A DNA stretch of 64,000 nt, from assembly GCF_003013715.1 (NCBI RefSeq), contig NC_072815.1:1240001-1304000 (forward strand), read 5' to 3'. Both the position numbers and the translations under genes were made by a program. The stretch comes from Candidozyma auris (lineage: Eukaryota > Ascomycota > Pichiomycetes > Serinales > Metschnikowiaceae). Below the pieces are notes generated by a model, which was not told the DNA's origin, made no database searches, and saw nothing but the letters and a program-made list of their open reading frames with translations. Below, in pieces: positions 1 to 11,589 of the stretch (its first letter is position 1; each line of letters opens with the position of its first letter).

Positions 1-1536
1 GAGTTTGTCAACACATCTCGTTGCAGGTTATACGCTATTGATGCAGTTTCCGTGGACAACAATGTCAACCTGGAGATATTCGACTTTGTCATTGGCGCCT
101 CCCAATTTATGGTGCGTACGATTGACCCTAGTCATAAGCATCCCCATCCCAAGCTCAATATCCCAATTTTTCAAATCGAGAAGGTGAGCCAGTTGGATGA
201 TCATGATTTTTTGAAGACGAAAACCCCAGTCCCTTGGAAATACTTCCCGGAGTACATGCTACTGGGGTTGATTAATTACTGCAAATTCATCAGCAGATAC
301 GGCGTGAATGCGCTTATGAACAATGAAGAAAAGCTCTCCTTGTTCGTGGAATTCTCCACCATCCTTTTAAGGTGTCCTGAACTTATCGGAAACCCCCACA
401 TGAAGGGCAGCATCGTGGAAATATTTTTTGGAGGATCGATCCCATTAAGGAACGGCTCCCCAGGATACATGATGAACATTTTCAACACAAACAAGCTTGT
501 GCTCAACAACCTTCTCTACTCTCTCTTGGATATTTACGTGATGATCGAGAAGACTGGTGCTTCTTCGCAATTCTACGATAAATTCAATAGCAGATTTTAC
601 ATCTCGATGATCATTGAAGAGTTGTGGCACAATGATCATTACAGAAAGCAATTGACGGACTACCTGAGACACAATGTTGACTTTTTCATCAGATTCATAG
701 CTCGTATGTTGAACGATACCACCTTTTTGATTGATGAAGCATTCAACTCTCTTAATGCCATTCACAACATGCAAGTTGAGTTGAGATCCAGAGAAGCGGG
801 AAGCGAAGGTAATACCGATGAATTTGGATCTACAGAAGAGCTACAGTCAAACTTGCTGACGGAGGAATCCAAGGCTAAATCGTACATGGGTTTGGCCAAC
901 CAAACCATGAAGTTGTTCAAGTTGTTCACCAAGCAGGTTCCCGAAGGTTTTACCATTGGCGAGCTCGTTGATCGTCTTGCAGGTATGATGGACTACAATT
1001 TGGCCCTTTTGGTAGGACCTAAGTGTTCTACATTAAAAGTAAAGGAGCCAGAGAAATATGACTTCGACCCTAAAAAGACGTTAGCAGATATTTGCGAGGT
1101 CTACGCCAACTTGAGTGGAGAAAGCAAGTTCAAACAGGCCGTTGCCAGAGACGGTCGGTCGTTTGATGTGAAGTACTTTGAAAAGGCCAAGAAGATTTTG
1201 ACCACCAAGACTACGGTGGACGATGCGTTAATCAATACTTTTTATCTGTTCGGACTTGCAGCCGACCACGAGCGTGTGGCACTTGAGCAAGAGGAAATGG
1301 AGTTGGGCGAGGTACCTGACGAGTTGTTGGACCCATTGATGTTCACGTTGATGGAGGACCCCGTGATCCTACCATCGTCCAGAGTAACGATCGATCGGTC
1401 GACAGTGAAGGCGCATTTGTTGAGCGATCCAACCGACCCGTTTAACCGTATGCCTTTAAAACTCGAGGATGTCATTGACGACGTGGAGATGCAAGAAAAG
1501 GTTCGTCAGTTCAAGGCAGGAAAGCGGAAAGCCTAA
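1..1536 (+). CDS. UFD2: Ubiquitin conjugation factor E4 (Ufd2), 5'-truncated
   Basis: Reading frame 1 is open from the first base, so the gene enters from outside the window. About 511 C-terminal residues are visible; yeast Ufd2 is roughly 960 residues. Ufd2 is the E4 that elongates ubiquitin chains on pre-ubiquitinated substrates together with Cdc48. The visible part has the helical Ufd2 core followed by a C-terminal U-box at about bases 1318-1530. The U-box is recognisable by [18 protein letters not shown], then [12 protein letters not shown] and DPFNRMPL. As expected for a U-box it has no zinc-ligand cysteines. The stop is TAA at 1534-1536. The downstream RPL35 is on the other strand and converges on it. 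Identification rests on the U-box and the core and is secure. The start and N-terminus cannot be described. Confidence 0.93.
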   Translation, partial: EFVNTSRCRLYAIDAVSVDNNVNLEIFDFVIGASQFMVRTIDPSHKHPHPKLNIPIFQIEKVSQLDDHDFLKTKTPVPWKYFPEYMLLGLINYCKFISRYGVNALMNNEEKLSLFVEFSTILLRCPELIGNPHMKGSIVEIFFGGSIPLRNGSPGYMMNIFNTNKLVLNNLLYSLLDIYVMIEKTGASSQFYDKFNSRFYISMIIEELWHNDHYRKQLTDYLRHNVDFFIRFIARMLNDTTFLIDEAFNSLNAIHNMQVELRSREAGSEGNTDEFGSTEELQSNLLTEESKAKSYMGLANQTMKLFKLFTKQVPEGFTIGELVDRLAGMMDYNLALLVGPKCSTLKVKEPEKYDFDPKKTLADICEVYANLSGESKFKQAVARDGRSFDVKYFEKAKKILTTKTTVDDALINTFYLFGLAADHERVALEQEEMELGEVPDELLDPLMFTLMEDPVILPSSRVTIDRSTVKAHLLSDPTDPFNRMPLKLEDVIDDVEMQEKVRQFKAGKRKA

Positions 1537-1646
1537 CCTGCAAGGGGATACCAAAAGGGATATACTTACATAGCTTGTAATACCATCTTGATAATAATCT
1601 ACAGACTCATCTACACTGAATCACACGAATATTACCATTACGTTAT

Positions 1647-2332
1647 TTAGGCCTTGATGGCGTAAACTCTCTTTGGGAAAGCGGCTCTTCTCTTTCTCTC
1701 TCTGAGAGTCAATCTGGAAGCGTCCTGCTTGGACAAGGCTCTTCTCAAAGCTCTGGTCTTCTTCTCTCTCAAGTCCTTTGGAATTTGCTTCTTGCCGGCG
1801 TAGAAAGCTCTGACGTTCTCTCTTTGAAGAGCGTTGATCACGGTCAACACTCTGGCAATGTCCTTTCTAACAACGCCAATCTGGGGCACAGCTGGCTTGG
1901 TCAACTTCTGCACCTTCAACGAAGCTAACTCCTGCTTCAACTCGAGCAACTGCTGCTCCAACTGCTCCTTAGACTTGGTTCTCAATTCGGCAACCTTGAC
2001 TCCGGCCTGAACATGGTTAGTATACGCTGATGAGGTCGATGCAAATGATGAAAGAATGATAAAAGCATGATTAAAATGGAAATACTATGGAAAGGTGTAG
2101 AAGAAAAGGAACTTAATTTTGTTTCAGTTAAATTTGGAATATCATCTTGTTGGTATTGTCTCATGTTTGATGGTCCTTGAATTTGCCTAAGTGCTGGTGT
2201 TGGAAGGATTGGCTCGACAGTCTTGGGATAGGGGGTAAACGCAAGTTTATGGGAAATTCAACAAGGTTCTATAATACGGATAACGTGTTTTGATCATTAT
2301 TTTCATCATCTGGGCGGGTCTTCACATACCAT
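1647..2332 (-). CDS. RPL35: 60S ribosomal protein L35 (uL29), spliced, ATG-only first exon
   Basis: Exon 2 (2006-1647) encodes 119 residues beginning AGVKVAELRTKSKEQ and ending FPKRVYAIKA, which is full-length eukaryotic uL29/L35. With the initiator Met from exon 1 the protein has 120 residues, the family length. Exon 1 is only the ATG at 2332-2330. It is followed directly by the 5' splice site GTATGT (2329-2324). The intron runs 2329-2007 (323 nt), with branch point TACTAAC at 2022-2016 and acceptor CAG at 2009-2007. L35 sits near the peptide exit tunnel of the large subunit. An open-frame-only call would start wrongly at an internal codon and lose the conserved first residues. An ATG-only first exon is, to my knowledge, also the arrangement in S. 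cerevisiae RPL35. Confidence 0.95.
2007..2329 (-). other. RPL35 spliceosomal intron
   Basis: Donor GTATGT, branch point TACTAAC and acceptor TTCAG are all present on the minus strand. Only seven bases separate TACTAAC from the final AG, which is unusually short compared with S. cerevisiae. Confidence 0.93.
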
Positions 2333-2407
2333 TTTGTTGTGTATTAGTCTGCTGTAAAGAGAAGATTTCTTGAAGAAATTTTTTTTCCACTCAGTGCTTC
2401 TGGGTGA

Positions 2408-2423
2408 GCGTACTGCAGAGAAG
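2408..2423 (+). promoter_or_regulatory. GCGTACTGCAGA motif, RPL35 upstream
   Basis: Reads GCGTACTGCAGAGAAG. It is one of five copies of a GCGTACTGCAGA-like word in the window. It lies about 80 bp upstream of the RPL35 ATG. The binding factor is unknown. Confidence 0.4.
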
Positions 2424-2440
2424 GTTGGTGGTAAACAGTA

Positions 2441-2470
2441 GGGTCTTAACTATGGGGTCCTTAACTATGG
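2441..2470 (+). repeat. Tandem duplication of a TTAACTATGG word
   Basis: GGGTCTTAACTATGG is followed directly by GGGTCCTTAACTATGG. The two copies differ by a one-base insertion. They lie in the RPL35 upstream region. Confidence 0.6.
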
Positions 2471-2534
2471 AGGGTACAGTGAGGGCGATTTTTGTAGTGC
2501 GACTTGTCGGATTTGTGCATCACGTGGCGTCATT

Positions 2535-2578
2535 ACGACGATCATCAGGGCTGAAGCCCTGGTGACATCATTCGTCGT
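2535..2578. repeat. Large imperfect palindrome
   Basis: CAGGGCT (2546-2552) and AGCCCTG (2555-2561) form a perfect 7 bp stem around a 2 nt centre. Outer ACGACG (2535-2540) and CGTCGT (2573-2578) are also complementary. It lies between RPL35 and ARF1, so it could be a terminator element or a dimeric factor site. Confidence 0.5.
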
Positions 2579-2820
2579 ATCATCAGATCAGATCAGTAGT
2601 CACTGTTTCGCCCCAGTTGCCTTTTTATGCCACTACAAGCACTACAACAAAAAGGTACAAATAAATTTTCCATGCGTTCTATACCCTCAAGGGCACACAA
2701 AGTAAAATAAGCATGACTTCATAGCGAAGCGAGACAAGTAAAAGAGTAGGACAGACTTTGTAGAATTAAGGGGCCGATTGCAGATACAAATTCTCCCCCT
2801 GGATGGAAGAATTGGATCCC

Positions 2821-4758
<1,938 letters not shown>

Positions 4759-5589
4759 CTACTTGCCCACGTTCATCTTACAGTTGGAGAACTGCCTCAA
4801 AGCACGGATGAACACCGGGTAGTTGACCGAATCGTTGTCGGGCTCCCAGTAGAACTCGCTCAAGCGAAGGTGCCATGGCGGATAGTCATGCAAGTTCAAC
4901 ACCGGATCAAAGCAGATGAGAAGGTCGGGCTCAGGCCCCACAAGCTCATTGAGCTCCTCATCGATGAGCTGCACGGTGATATCCTTGACCGACAAGTCGT
5001 TGTTGGCGGTAAGGTCGCACATGGTTTTTGTGAGCTCCACGATGGTGGGTTTCCCGTCGACGCGAGAGAGCAACGAGATGAGCAAGGTGGGCTGGCCCTC
5101 GACCTCGGTGCCGCAAAGCACCGTTTTGTTCGAGTGAGGCACCTTCAACGTGAACGCCGGAGTGGGCACGCCAAAGTACGCCCTGAGGTTTTTCGTGATG
5201 TACCGCTCCAACTCGTCCAAGTGAGGCTTGACCGCGCCCGTTTCCTCGTAGATAGTCAACTTGGGGATGCCAGCGCTCAAGCACCACGCTGCCAACTCAG
5301 CAATATCTGAAACAGCGCCCTCGATGCCGCCATTCTCGTCGTCCTCGCTTCTCATACAGATAAGACAGCTGATATGCTTGGGGATCTTGGCCAAATTGTT
5401 GACGTCGTTCCTGATCACCACAGGCGACTTGTTTGGATAGTAGGTGATGGAGAGAAGACGAAGGTACAACTTGTGGTACATGTACTCAAAGTTGCGGATG
5501 ATGGACATGAGGAAGAACACGGTGAGAAGAATCATGTGGTTGACGTGGTACTGCGCCCACGAGACGAGTTTTGTGGCTGCAGCAGGCAT
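4759..5589 (-). CDS. NUS1: Cis-prenyltransferase accessory subunit Nus1 (NgBR homologue)
   Basis: Nus1 pairs with Rer2 or Srt1 in the ER membrane to make dehydrodolichyl diphosphate for N-glycosylation. The ORF stays open to 5679. I prefer the ATG at 5589 (276 residues) because the extra 30 residues are low complexity, and the preferred start places one membrane helix (HMILLTVFFLMSII) near the N-terminus as in the family. The C-terminal block PPWHLRLSEFYW followed by NYPVFIRALRQFS is the diagnostic undecaprenyl/dehydrodolichyl synthase-like signature. The protein ends KMNVGK. Animal NgBR ends in an RxG motif, and here Asn occupies the Arg position. A copy of the TTTYGCAGCCA motif lies about 260 bp upstream in gene orientation. 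Confidence 0.88.
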   Translation of the reverse strand: MPAAATKLVSWAQYHVNHMILLTVFFLMSIIRNFEYMYHKLYLRLLSITYYPNKSPVVIRNDVNNLAKIPKHISCLICMRSEDDENGGIEGAVSDIAELAAWCLSAGIPKLTIYEETGAVKPHLDELERYITKNLRAYFGVPTPAFTLKVPHSNKTVLCGTEVEGQPTLLISLLSRVDGKPTIVELTKTMCDLTANNDLSVKDITVQLIDEELNELVGPEPDLLICFDPVLNLHDYPPWHLRLSEFYWEPDNDSVNYPVFIRALRQFSNCKMNVGK

Positions 5590-5847
5590 CGTGGTGGGAA
5601 AAAACGTGCTGAAGAGGGAGGAGTGTGATAGACGTGGTTTAGGATGGTGTGGGTGGTGTAGTGCCTTGTGTGCAGGCACAGACGCTTAGGTGAGTGGAAG
5701 AAGAGAAAGAAGATGGGTTCGGAAGAAAGTGAAGAGATTGAAGATTTTTTTGAGTGGCGTTGGTTGAATCTGCTTCCCGGATTTGTAAATTTGGGCTGGC
5801 GTGGGTGAAGTCGTGGGTGTCCCGAAATGGCTAACTTGTGGACTCAC

Positions 5848-5859
5848 TGGCTGCGAAAA
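5848..5859 (-). promoter_or_regulatory. TTTTCGCAGCCA motif upstream of NUS1
   Basis: The minus strand reads TTTTCGCAGCCA, in the same orientation as NUS1 and about 260 bp before its preferred ATG. It is one of the recurrent intergenic motif copies. Function unknown. Confidence 0.4.
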
Positions 5860-6040
5860 GTGGGTTGGTGGATAAGTATAGTGGTGCTACAGTGATCTGT
5901 ATGCTGGTGTGGGAAGAAAATGCTGTTTATGAATGGCTGAGCAGTTTGATTTTTCTTTAATTGACACTCAAGTTTCTTGAATTTTGGGGATCGGGCATCT
6001 CTTCCATACAAACACAGCTGTGAGTGGACTGGCTGAGAAA

Positions 6041-6051
6041 TGGCTGCAAAA
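6041..6051 (-). promoter_or_regulatory. TTTTGCAGCCA motif upstream of NUS1
   Basis: The minus strand reads TTTTGCAGCCA, a second copy in NUS1 orientation about 450 bp before its ATG. Confidence 0.4.
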
Positions 6052-6923
6052 TCCCACACTTTCACTAGGAGCCCAGGGAATAGGTCACTAAGACAATTAG
6101 TTTGAGCTCTCCACTTGATCTGTCTTCAGTTGGCTGAAAAAATCATCTGCAAATGGAATCATATGGGACAACTGCCTAGTGCAAAAAGTAAGTTATGGCA
6201 AAGAGCCAAGGAATACTTAATGGGCAAAATGACGGAACAGAACCAGAGGAAAGAACTCTCACTGGTATCGCATTGGGCACTTCTAGCATCCTTAGAAGCT
6301 CACAAACTTTCAATGCCAAAACATGCCAGTAAAGTCACTTCTATCATCCGAAGTTGATATTGACTGATTATGAGACTACTTCAGTATTTGAATTGCGGCC
6401 CGCTATCAGGTCAGTGCCCTTAGTCCCATTAGTGGGGACCGTTGGATTCTCATAGCGAATGCTAGATCGTTTATTTCAAGATTCTATCGGATGTAGCCGA
6501 ATATTACCTCTTCTGCTTTCTGGATCTAACCATCTTCCTTTTCGGTGATACTCGGCAGCTCGGCGATAGTAAGCAGCGAATTCCGGAGCCATCGAGAGAC
6601 TCAGGACGAGTGAACGAAGAATAATTGCGTTTAGAGCCTAAAAAACACGAGGTGAAAAAGACAGAAATCGACTCTATTCTCCAAGCTTTTTTCAAACCTG
6701 CCAACTCATCTCAAATAGTTAGCCTGGTGTGGCGCTCTCTGGATATCAGATTCCGCACTCCATACGGAAAATCTCCAACAGATAAAGTTGCAAAATTCCA
6801 CCACCTACTTATTTATTCCACTCCTTGGAACTACATACTCCAAGCGCTTTTTAAGTCTAGCTTTTGGCTGCTCCCACTCAAAACATCCAATACACCGACT
6901 TATTCACTACTTAAGCGCCAGTG

Positions 6924-8658
6924 ATGCCAGACAACAAACTACACTTGCAACCTACGCTAATTAAGGACGCCTCCACTGGATCGGCTGGAGTGCTTGCCAG
7001 CGAGCTCGCGGCCGAGGAAGACGGTCTTGTGACCGAGAGAGCGTTGAACAGCCACAGCTACGGCGCCGTGGACTCGGCAAAACAGCTGCCTTCTCCGAGC
7101 CCAGAGCTCAAGTACGCTCTCCCAAACCCCAGTTGATTACGGTCATCTCGTGCCTATACATGGCTGCTTTTTTGGCTGCTATGGACACGACGGTGGTAAC
7201 AACGCTTTTGACGGTGATTGCCTCTGAATTGGACGCAGTCCAGAACATTGGCTGGATAGCTACCGCCTATTTGCTCTCGTGCTCTGCGTTCCAGCCCTTG
7301 TTTGGCAAATTGTCGGATATTTTCGGCAGAAAGAGCCTTTTGGTGTTATGCTGTGGCTTTTTCGCCGTAGGCTGCTGTATTTGCGTGACAAACAATTTGT
7401 GGCTTCTTGTGTTTGGTCGTTTTGTCACCGGCATTGGCGGTTCGGGGCTCACCACCCTTGGAACCATCACCATGTCGGACTTGATTCCCTTGAGGGACAG
7501 AGGAGTTTACCAGGGGTTGGCCAACATCTTCTTTGGCCTTGGTGCTGCATCTGGCGGTGTCATTGGTGGGGTTGTCTCTGACCTTTTTGGCTGGAGATGG
7601 GTTTTATTTTGCAGGTGCCTCTTGCCGTGACTGTGGGCGTTGCAATCATGTGGAACTTGACTCTCCCAGCGGGATCGCCAGGGTTGGGTGCCACGGGAGA
7701 TGATTTCAGAAAGAAGCTTAAACGAGTCGACTTTGTGGGCTCTTTTTTCCTCGTGAGCTCCTTGATGCTTATCTTGCTTGCGGCTTCTTTGGGCGGGAAA
7801 ACTCTCGCTTACAGCTCCAAGGGCTTCATTGGCATTCTTGTTGTTGCCCTTGCTCTTTTGGTGGCTTTTGTCTACACAGAGAAGTACATCTCGCTGGAGC
7901 CCATTCTCCCCATCGATGTCATGTTGGAAAGAACCGTCTTGTCCTCTTCCTTGGCCAATTGGTTCTATACCATGGGCGTGTTTGCCTACTTATTCTACGT
8001 TCCCTTGTACTTTCAGACCGTCATGGACATGTCGGCTACCCAGAGCGGTGAGCGGTTGGTCCCCAATTTCTTTGCCATTTCAACAGGTTCCGTTTGTGCT
8101 GGCCTCTACATGCGCAAGACAGGTAAGTATTACGCCATCACCGTGCTGGTGGGCATATTGGCGCTCCTTGGCATGACCCAGATCTTGACCCTTAGCCGCT
8201 CTTCGTCCTTGTTTAAACAATTCACCATCATGCTTCCTTCAGGTTTCGCATACTCGTGTCTTATCACAGTGACGTTGCTCTCGTTGATCGCCTCTGTCCC
8301 AGCGAAGTATCAGGCTTGCACAACGTCTATTCAGTACACTTTCAGAGCTACAGGCTCCACTTTGGGTGTTTCTATTGCCAGTGCCGTCTTCCAGGGAGTG
8401 ACCAGGGCTCTGCTTTCATCTACCATCCGTGATGTTATCAAGGACCCAAAATTGGCTAACAAGGTCCTCCAGCATGCGCTTGACAATACTAACTACGTCA
8501 AGGAAGTGGCCCCTGAGGTTGCTGAGGTGATCAGGAACGCTTATGAAAGAGGGTGCCGTGGAACCTATGTGTTCAGCACCTTGACCATCGCAATTGGCTA
8601 CGCTACCTCCTTGTTTATGAGAGAGCATGTGTTGCACACTTCTATAGACCGTGACTAA
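6924..8658 (+). CDS. MFS transporter, VBA (vacuolar basic amino acid) type, two frameshifts
   Basis: Three overlapping reading frames together form one DHA2/VBA-like major facilitator. Frame one starts at ATG 6924 and gives a hydrophilic N-terminus. Frame two holds TM1-TM5, with MAAFLAAMDTTVV, the loop motif GKLSDIFGRKS and GRFVTGIGGSG. Frame three holds the rest of the 14-TM region and ends TSIDRD. The breaks are at about 7121-7131 (CCCAAACCCC) and about 7601-7605 (GTTTTATTTTG). One missing base at each restores the family-typical junctions PQLITV and GWRWVFILQVPL. With both bases the length is 578 codons, normal for the family. Vba proteins import basic amino acids into the vacuole with proton antiport. 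Whether these are real mutations or assembly errors cannot be decided here. Confidence 0.82.
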
Positions 8659-9003
8659 ATGGTATAGATTGTTCTTTATTGAGGCCACAGGTATTTATGT
8701 AGTTTTTAGGCGGCAGCAGCTTATACGTATTTTCGCAGCCGTGCTCAAAGCTCCCCAAAAACTAGTTTTTCCCCAAGACCCTAGTCCTCATAAAAAAAAA
8801 AAAAAAACACACACACACACACACTCAAGAAAATCACATCATCAGACTGTTCAAACCACCCATAACACTCCCTTATCGTCCCTTCTCTCCTAGCAGTTCA
8901 GCGTTGAATTTGCCAGGTCCTGCACACAATCAGGTGTCTCCCATACTAAGTTGCCATCAGTCAGTCTCACTTCAACAACCACTCAGTCCACACTCAAATC
9001 ACC
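8659..9003. other. PHB1 upstream region
   Basis: No gene. It contains a motif copy (TTTTCGCAGCCG, 8730-8741), a poly(A)-(CA)n tract (8791-8824) and pyrimidine-rich DNA before the PHB1 ATG. Confidence 0.5.
8791..8824 (+). repeat. Poly(A) followed by (CA)n microsatellite
   Basis: About 16 consecutive A residues run into eight or nine CA units, 180 bp upstream of PHB1. Its length is likely to be polymorphic. Confidence 0.85.
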
Positions 9004-9843
9004 ATGTCCAAGCGTGTTCTCGACAGAATTGGCGGTCTCGCTCTTCCAGCAGGTCTCTCGTTTGCCCTTCTTCAGCTGGCCATGTACGATGTCGAAGGAG
9101 GCAAGAGAGCAGTGATTTTCGACCGTCTCAGCGGAGTGCAGCTGAAGGTGATTGGTGAGGGCACCCATTTCGTGATTCCCTGGTTGCAGAAACCCATCAT
9201 CTACGACGTGAGAACAAAGCCAAAGACCATTGCCACGACAACGGGTTCAAAAGACTTGCAGAATGTCTCGTTGACCCTCAGGGTGTTGCACAGGCCGGAG
9301 GTGATGAACCTCCCCAGAATTTACCAGACATTGGGGTTGGACTACGACGAAAGAGTGTTGCCAGCCATTGGTAACGAGATCTTGAAGAGTATAGTGGCGC
9401 AGTTTGATGCAGCAGAGCTCATCACCCAGAGAGAGGTTGTCAGTGCCAGGATCCGCCAGGAGCTCTCGAGGAGAGCTAACGAGTTCAACATCAAGTTGGA
9501 GGACGTATCGATTACTCATATGACATTTGGAAAAGAGTTCACAAAGGCGGTGGAACAGAAGCAGATTGCTCAGCAGGATGCCGAGAGAGCCAAGTTTTTG
9601 GTCGACAGGGCCGAGCAGGAGAGGAAAGCTGCCGTCATCAGAGCTGAGGGTGAGGCCGAGGCTGCTGAAACCGTTTCCAAGGCGTTGGCCAAGGCCGGTG
9701 ATGGACTTTTGATGATCAGAAGATTGGACGCCTCCAAGGAGATTGCGCTGACGTTGGCCAACTCTCCTAGCGTGTCGTACTTGCCCTCGGGCAAAGCCGG
9801 CGAGGAGTCCAAGAACAGCTTGTTGTTGAACGTGGGGCGTTAA
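9004..9843 (+). CDS. PHB1: Prohibitin subunit Phb1
   Basis: The 279-residue protein is full length. Prohibitins Phb1 and Phb2 form a large ring in the mitochondrial inner membrane that acts as a scaffold and chaperone and controls the m-AAA protease. Visible features are an N-terminal hydrophobic anchor (about residues 8-27), then the band-7/PHB domain with GVQLKVIGEGTHF, IYDVRTKPK, LTLRVLHRPEV and LDYDERVLPAIGNE. A coiled coil rich in EQKQIAQQDAERAKF and AEGEAEAAE follows. The C-terminus SLLLNVGR matches the family's conserved end. The start Met fits the known N-terminus. Confidence 0.96.
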   Translation: MSKRVLDRIGGLALPAGLSFALLQLAMYDVEGGKRAVIFDRLSGVQLKVIGEGTHFVIPWLQKPIIYDVRTKPKTIATTTGSKDLQNVSLTLRVLHRPEVMNLPRIYQTLGLDYDERVLPAIGNEILKSIVAQFDAAELITQREVVSARIRQELSRRANEFNIKLEDVSITHMTFGKEFTKAVEQKQIAQQDAERAKFLVDRAEQERKAAVIRAEGEAEAAETVSKALAKAGDGLLMIRRLDASKEIALTLANSPSVSYLPSGKAGEESKNSLLLNVGR

Positions 9844-9938
9844 TTAGGTATATCTCCAACTCTGTGAATAGTAACGAATGACGTTTAAAAGCGGTGGTGT
9901 AGATGCGTTTTTCTATTAATCTATTCAAATGCCTTTTT

Positions 9939-11477
9939 TTAAATTGTGATTTCAACGGCCTCGTCGTAGAGCCCTGGCGTGCTTGCTTTGCCCAGACGGA
10001 CAAGCAGCTCGACGTCAGCAACTTCTTTGGCACAGAGGCTTGTCAAGTTCAATATATCGCTCGGGGTGCGTCCCATTGCAATATCATCTTCAACTCTGAC
10101 GCCTATTCCCTGGAAATGCTTGGGCCATTTATCGTCAAATGGCACATATATTCCGGGCTCAATGGTAACGACGTTGCCCTTACACAATCTGCTGAACCTC
10201 GACGCCGATGGCACATCGTGAAGATCAAGCCCCAAGTGGTGGCCAATGTAGTGAGGGAACAACTCACGAGAAACGTCTGATCTATTGAGGTTGCTGAAGC
10301 CAGGAAGTACCCGTAGCTCGTTCAAGAGTGTGGTGACAGAGAGCTCGTGGATATCGTGAAGAGACATGCCGTAGTTCTCATTGCACTGGTCAATGCAAAC
10401 CTTATTAGTGTGGAGCACAGCGTTGTAGATATCCTTCTGAGGCTCCGAGAAGCCGTCGGGCGAATTGGGCCACGTTCGTGAAATGTCAGCACAGTAGCCG
10501 CCAAGCTTGCCTCCAGCATCCACGAACACAGTCTCATCTCGATACAAGATATCGTCGTTTCTGGTGTAATGTATGGTCAAGGCGTTGGGCCCACTGGCCA
10601 CAACGGGAATGTAAGCTTCTCTGTCACAGCCGCCTCTGACAAAAGCGTACTCTAGGTATTTTGCAAGTAGCTTTTCCGTGACAAAGGGTTTTTCGCTGCC
10701 GACTCTGGCCATGGCAGTGTTGAAAGCCCTGCTTGAAATTTGCCCTGCTTTGTGCATCACCTTGATCTCTGCTGGCGACTTGATCGCTCGGTGGTTCGCC
10801 AACACCTGCCTCAACAGCTTTAGCTTCTTTCCCTTGAGCATGTCATCGATGGTGTCCGAGTGCTTGTTATACCCTAGATTGAAGAAACTGCCGAAATTCA
10901 GCAGCCTCACGCCTCTGGCCTTGCTGTCAAAGTAAATATGCTCGTTTCTGCTGATAATGCCTTTCAAATACGAGCTCAATCTGCCGATCTCGGCCACCTC
11001 GTCGGCATTGAAGTAATCATACGCCCCTTCAAGGCCTGTGCGGGCACCTTCCCAGAGTTCGGTCGCTGGGTTCTTTGGCGGCACCAACATGTGGAAAACC
11101 ACGTCCTCGTCTGTGTGATTATCGGCAACTTTTTCGATCACAGCCACCGAGTCCGGCTCAAGCCAGCCGGTGAGATAGTACATGTCGTTATCCTGCTGGA
11201 AATGGTAGAACACTGATCCTGAGCTGTGCACCACCTGGTTACCGGCCACAATGGCGGCAGAGCCGACCGGCAACTCTTTCGCTAGACGCATTCGTCTCTC
11301 GTAGTATTCCAAAGCCGTGATACCCGGAGTGAGGAAGCCTGGTTGGGGAAGATAATGTTTTCTTGTTTCGTGCATCGGCTGACCGGTCTTATATGGAATC
11401 ACCTGGGGCGGTCTGGAAGCGTACTTATGAGCGGATCGAATATAGCATCTTGTTAGGGAGGTGCTTGGAGGTCTCAT
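9939..11477 (-). CDS. ICP55: Mitochondrial intermediate cleaving peptidase Icp55 (M24)
   Basis: The product is 512 residues. Icp55 removes one residue, typically Tyr, Leu or Phe, from mitochondrial proteins after MPP cleavage and so stabilises them under the N-degron rule. The N-terminus is basic and presequence-like (RPPSTSLTRCYIRSAHK). The aminopeptidase-P N-domain follows, with VVHSSGSVFYHFQQDNDMYYL. The pita-bread metal ligands are visible as VDAGGKLGGYCADISRTW (two Asp), PHYIGHHLGLDLHD (His), VTIEPGIY (Glu) and GVRVEDD (Glu), so the enzyme looks catalytically intact. It is divergent from the C48 protease gene with only 112 bp between the starts. Confusion with the cytosolic Fra1/Xpnpep group is unlikely given the presequence. 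Confidence 0.9.
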   Translation of the reverse strand: MRPPSTSLTRCYIRSAHKYASRPPQVIPYKTGQPMHETRKHYLPQPGFLTPGITALEYYERRMRLAKELPVGSAAIVAGNQVVHSSGSVFYHFQQDNDMYYLTGWLEPDSVAVIEKVADNHTDEDVVFHMLVPPKNPATELWEGARTGLEGAYDYFNADEVAEIGRLSSYLKGIISRNEHIYFDSKARGVRLLNFGSFFNLGYNKHSDTIDDMLKGKKLKLLRQVLANHRAIKSPAEIKVMHKAGQISSRAFNTAMARVGSEKPFVTEKLLAKYLEYAFVRGGCDREAYIPVVASGPNALTIHYTRNDDILYRDETVFVDAGGKLGGYCADISRTWPNSPDGFSEPQKDIYNAVLHTNKVCIDQCNENYGMSLHDIHELSVTTLLNELRVLPGFSNLNRSDVSRELFPHYIGHHLGLDLHDVPSASRFSRLCKGNVVTIEPGIYVPFDDKWPKHFQGIGVRVEDDIAMGRTPSDILNLTSLCAKEVADVELLVRLGKASTPGLYDEAVEITI

Positions 11478-11589
11478 TGATTTGTGGAGTAGCTATGCTG
11501 CTACGCTAGTGTAGGTGAAATGGATGCGAATTTTCACCACTAAGTAAAAAAGGTGCCTCTTACAAGAACAAAGGACACACTGAGGCGGG

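Larger units (their letters stand above)
2333..2820. other. Intergenic: RPL35 promoter and ARF1 3' flank
   Basis: No gene is visible. The stretch holds a GCGTACTGCAGA motif (2408), a tandem 15-16 bp duplication ending in TTAACTATGG (2441-2470), a CACGTG box (2521) and a large dyad (2535-2578). It should contain the RPL35 upstream activating sites. Confidence 0.6.
5680..6923. other. Divergent intergenic region between NUS1 and the VBA-type gene
   Basis: No supported gene. Two reverse copies of the recurrent motif (5848-5859 and 6041-6051) point towards NUS1. Short open frames on both strands look like noise. Confidence 0.5.
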
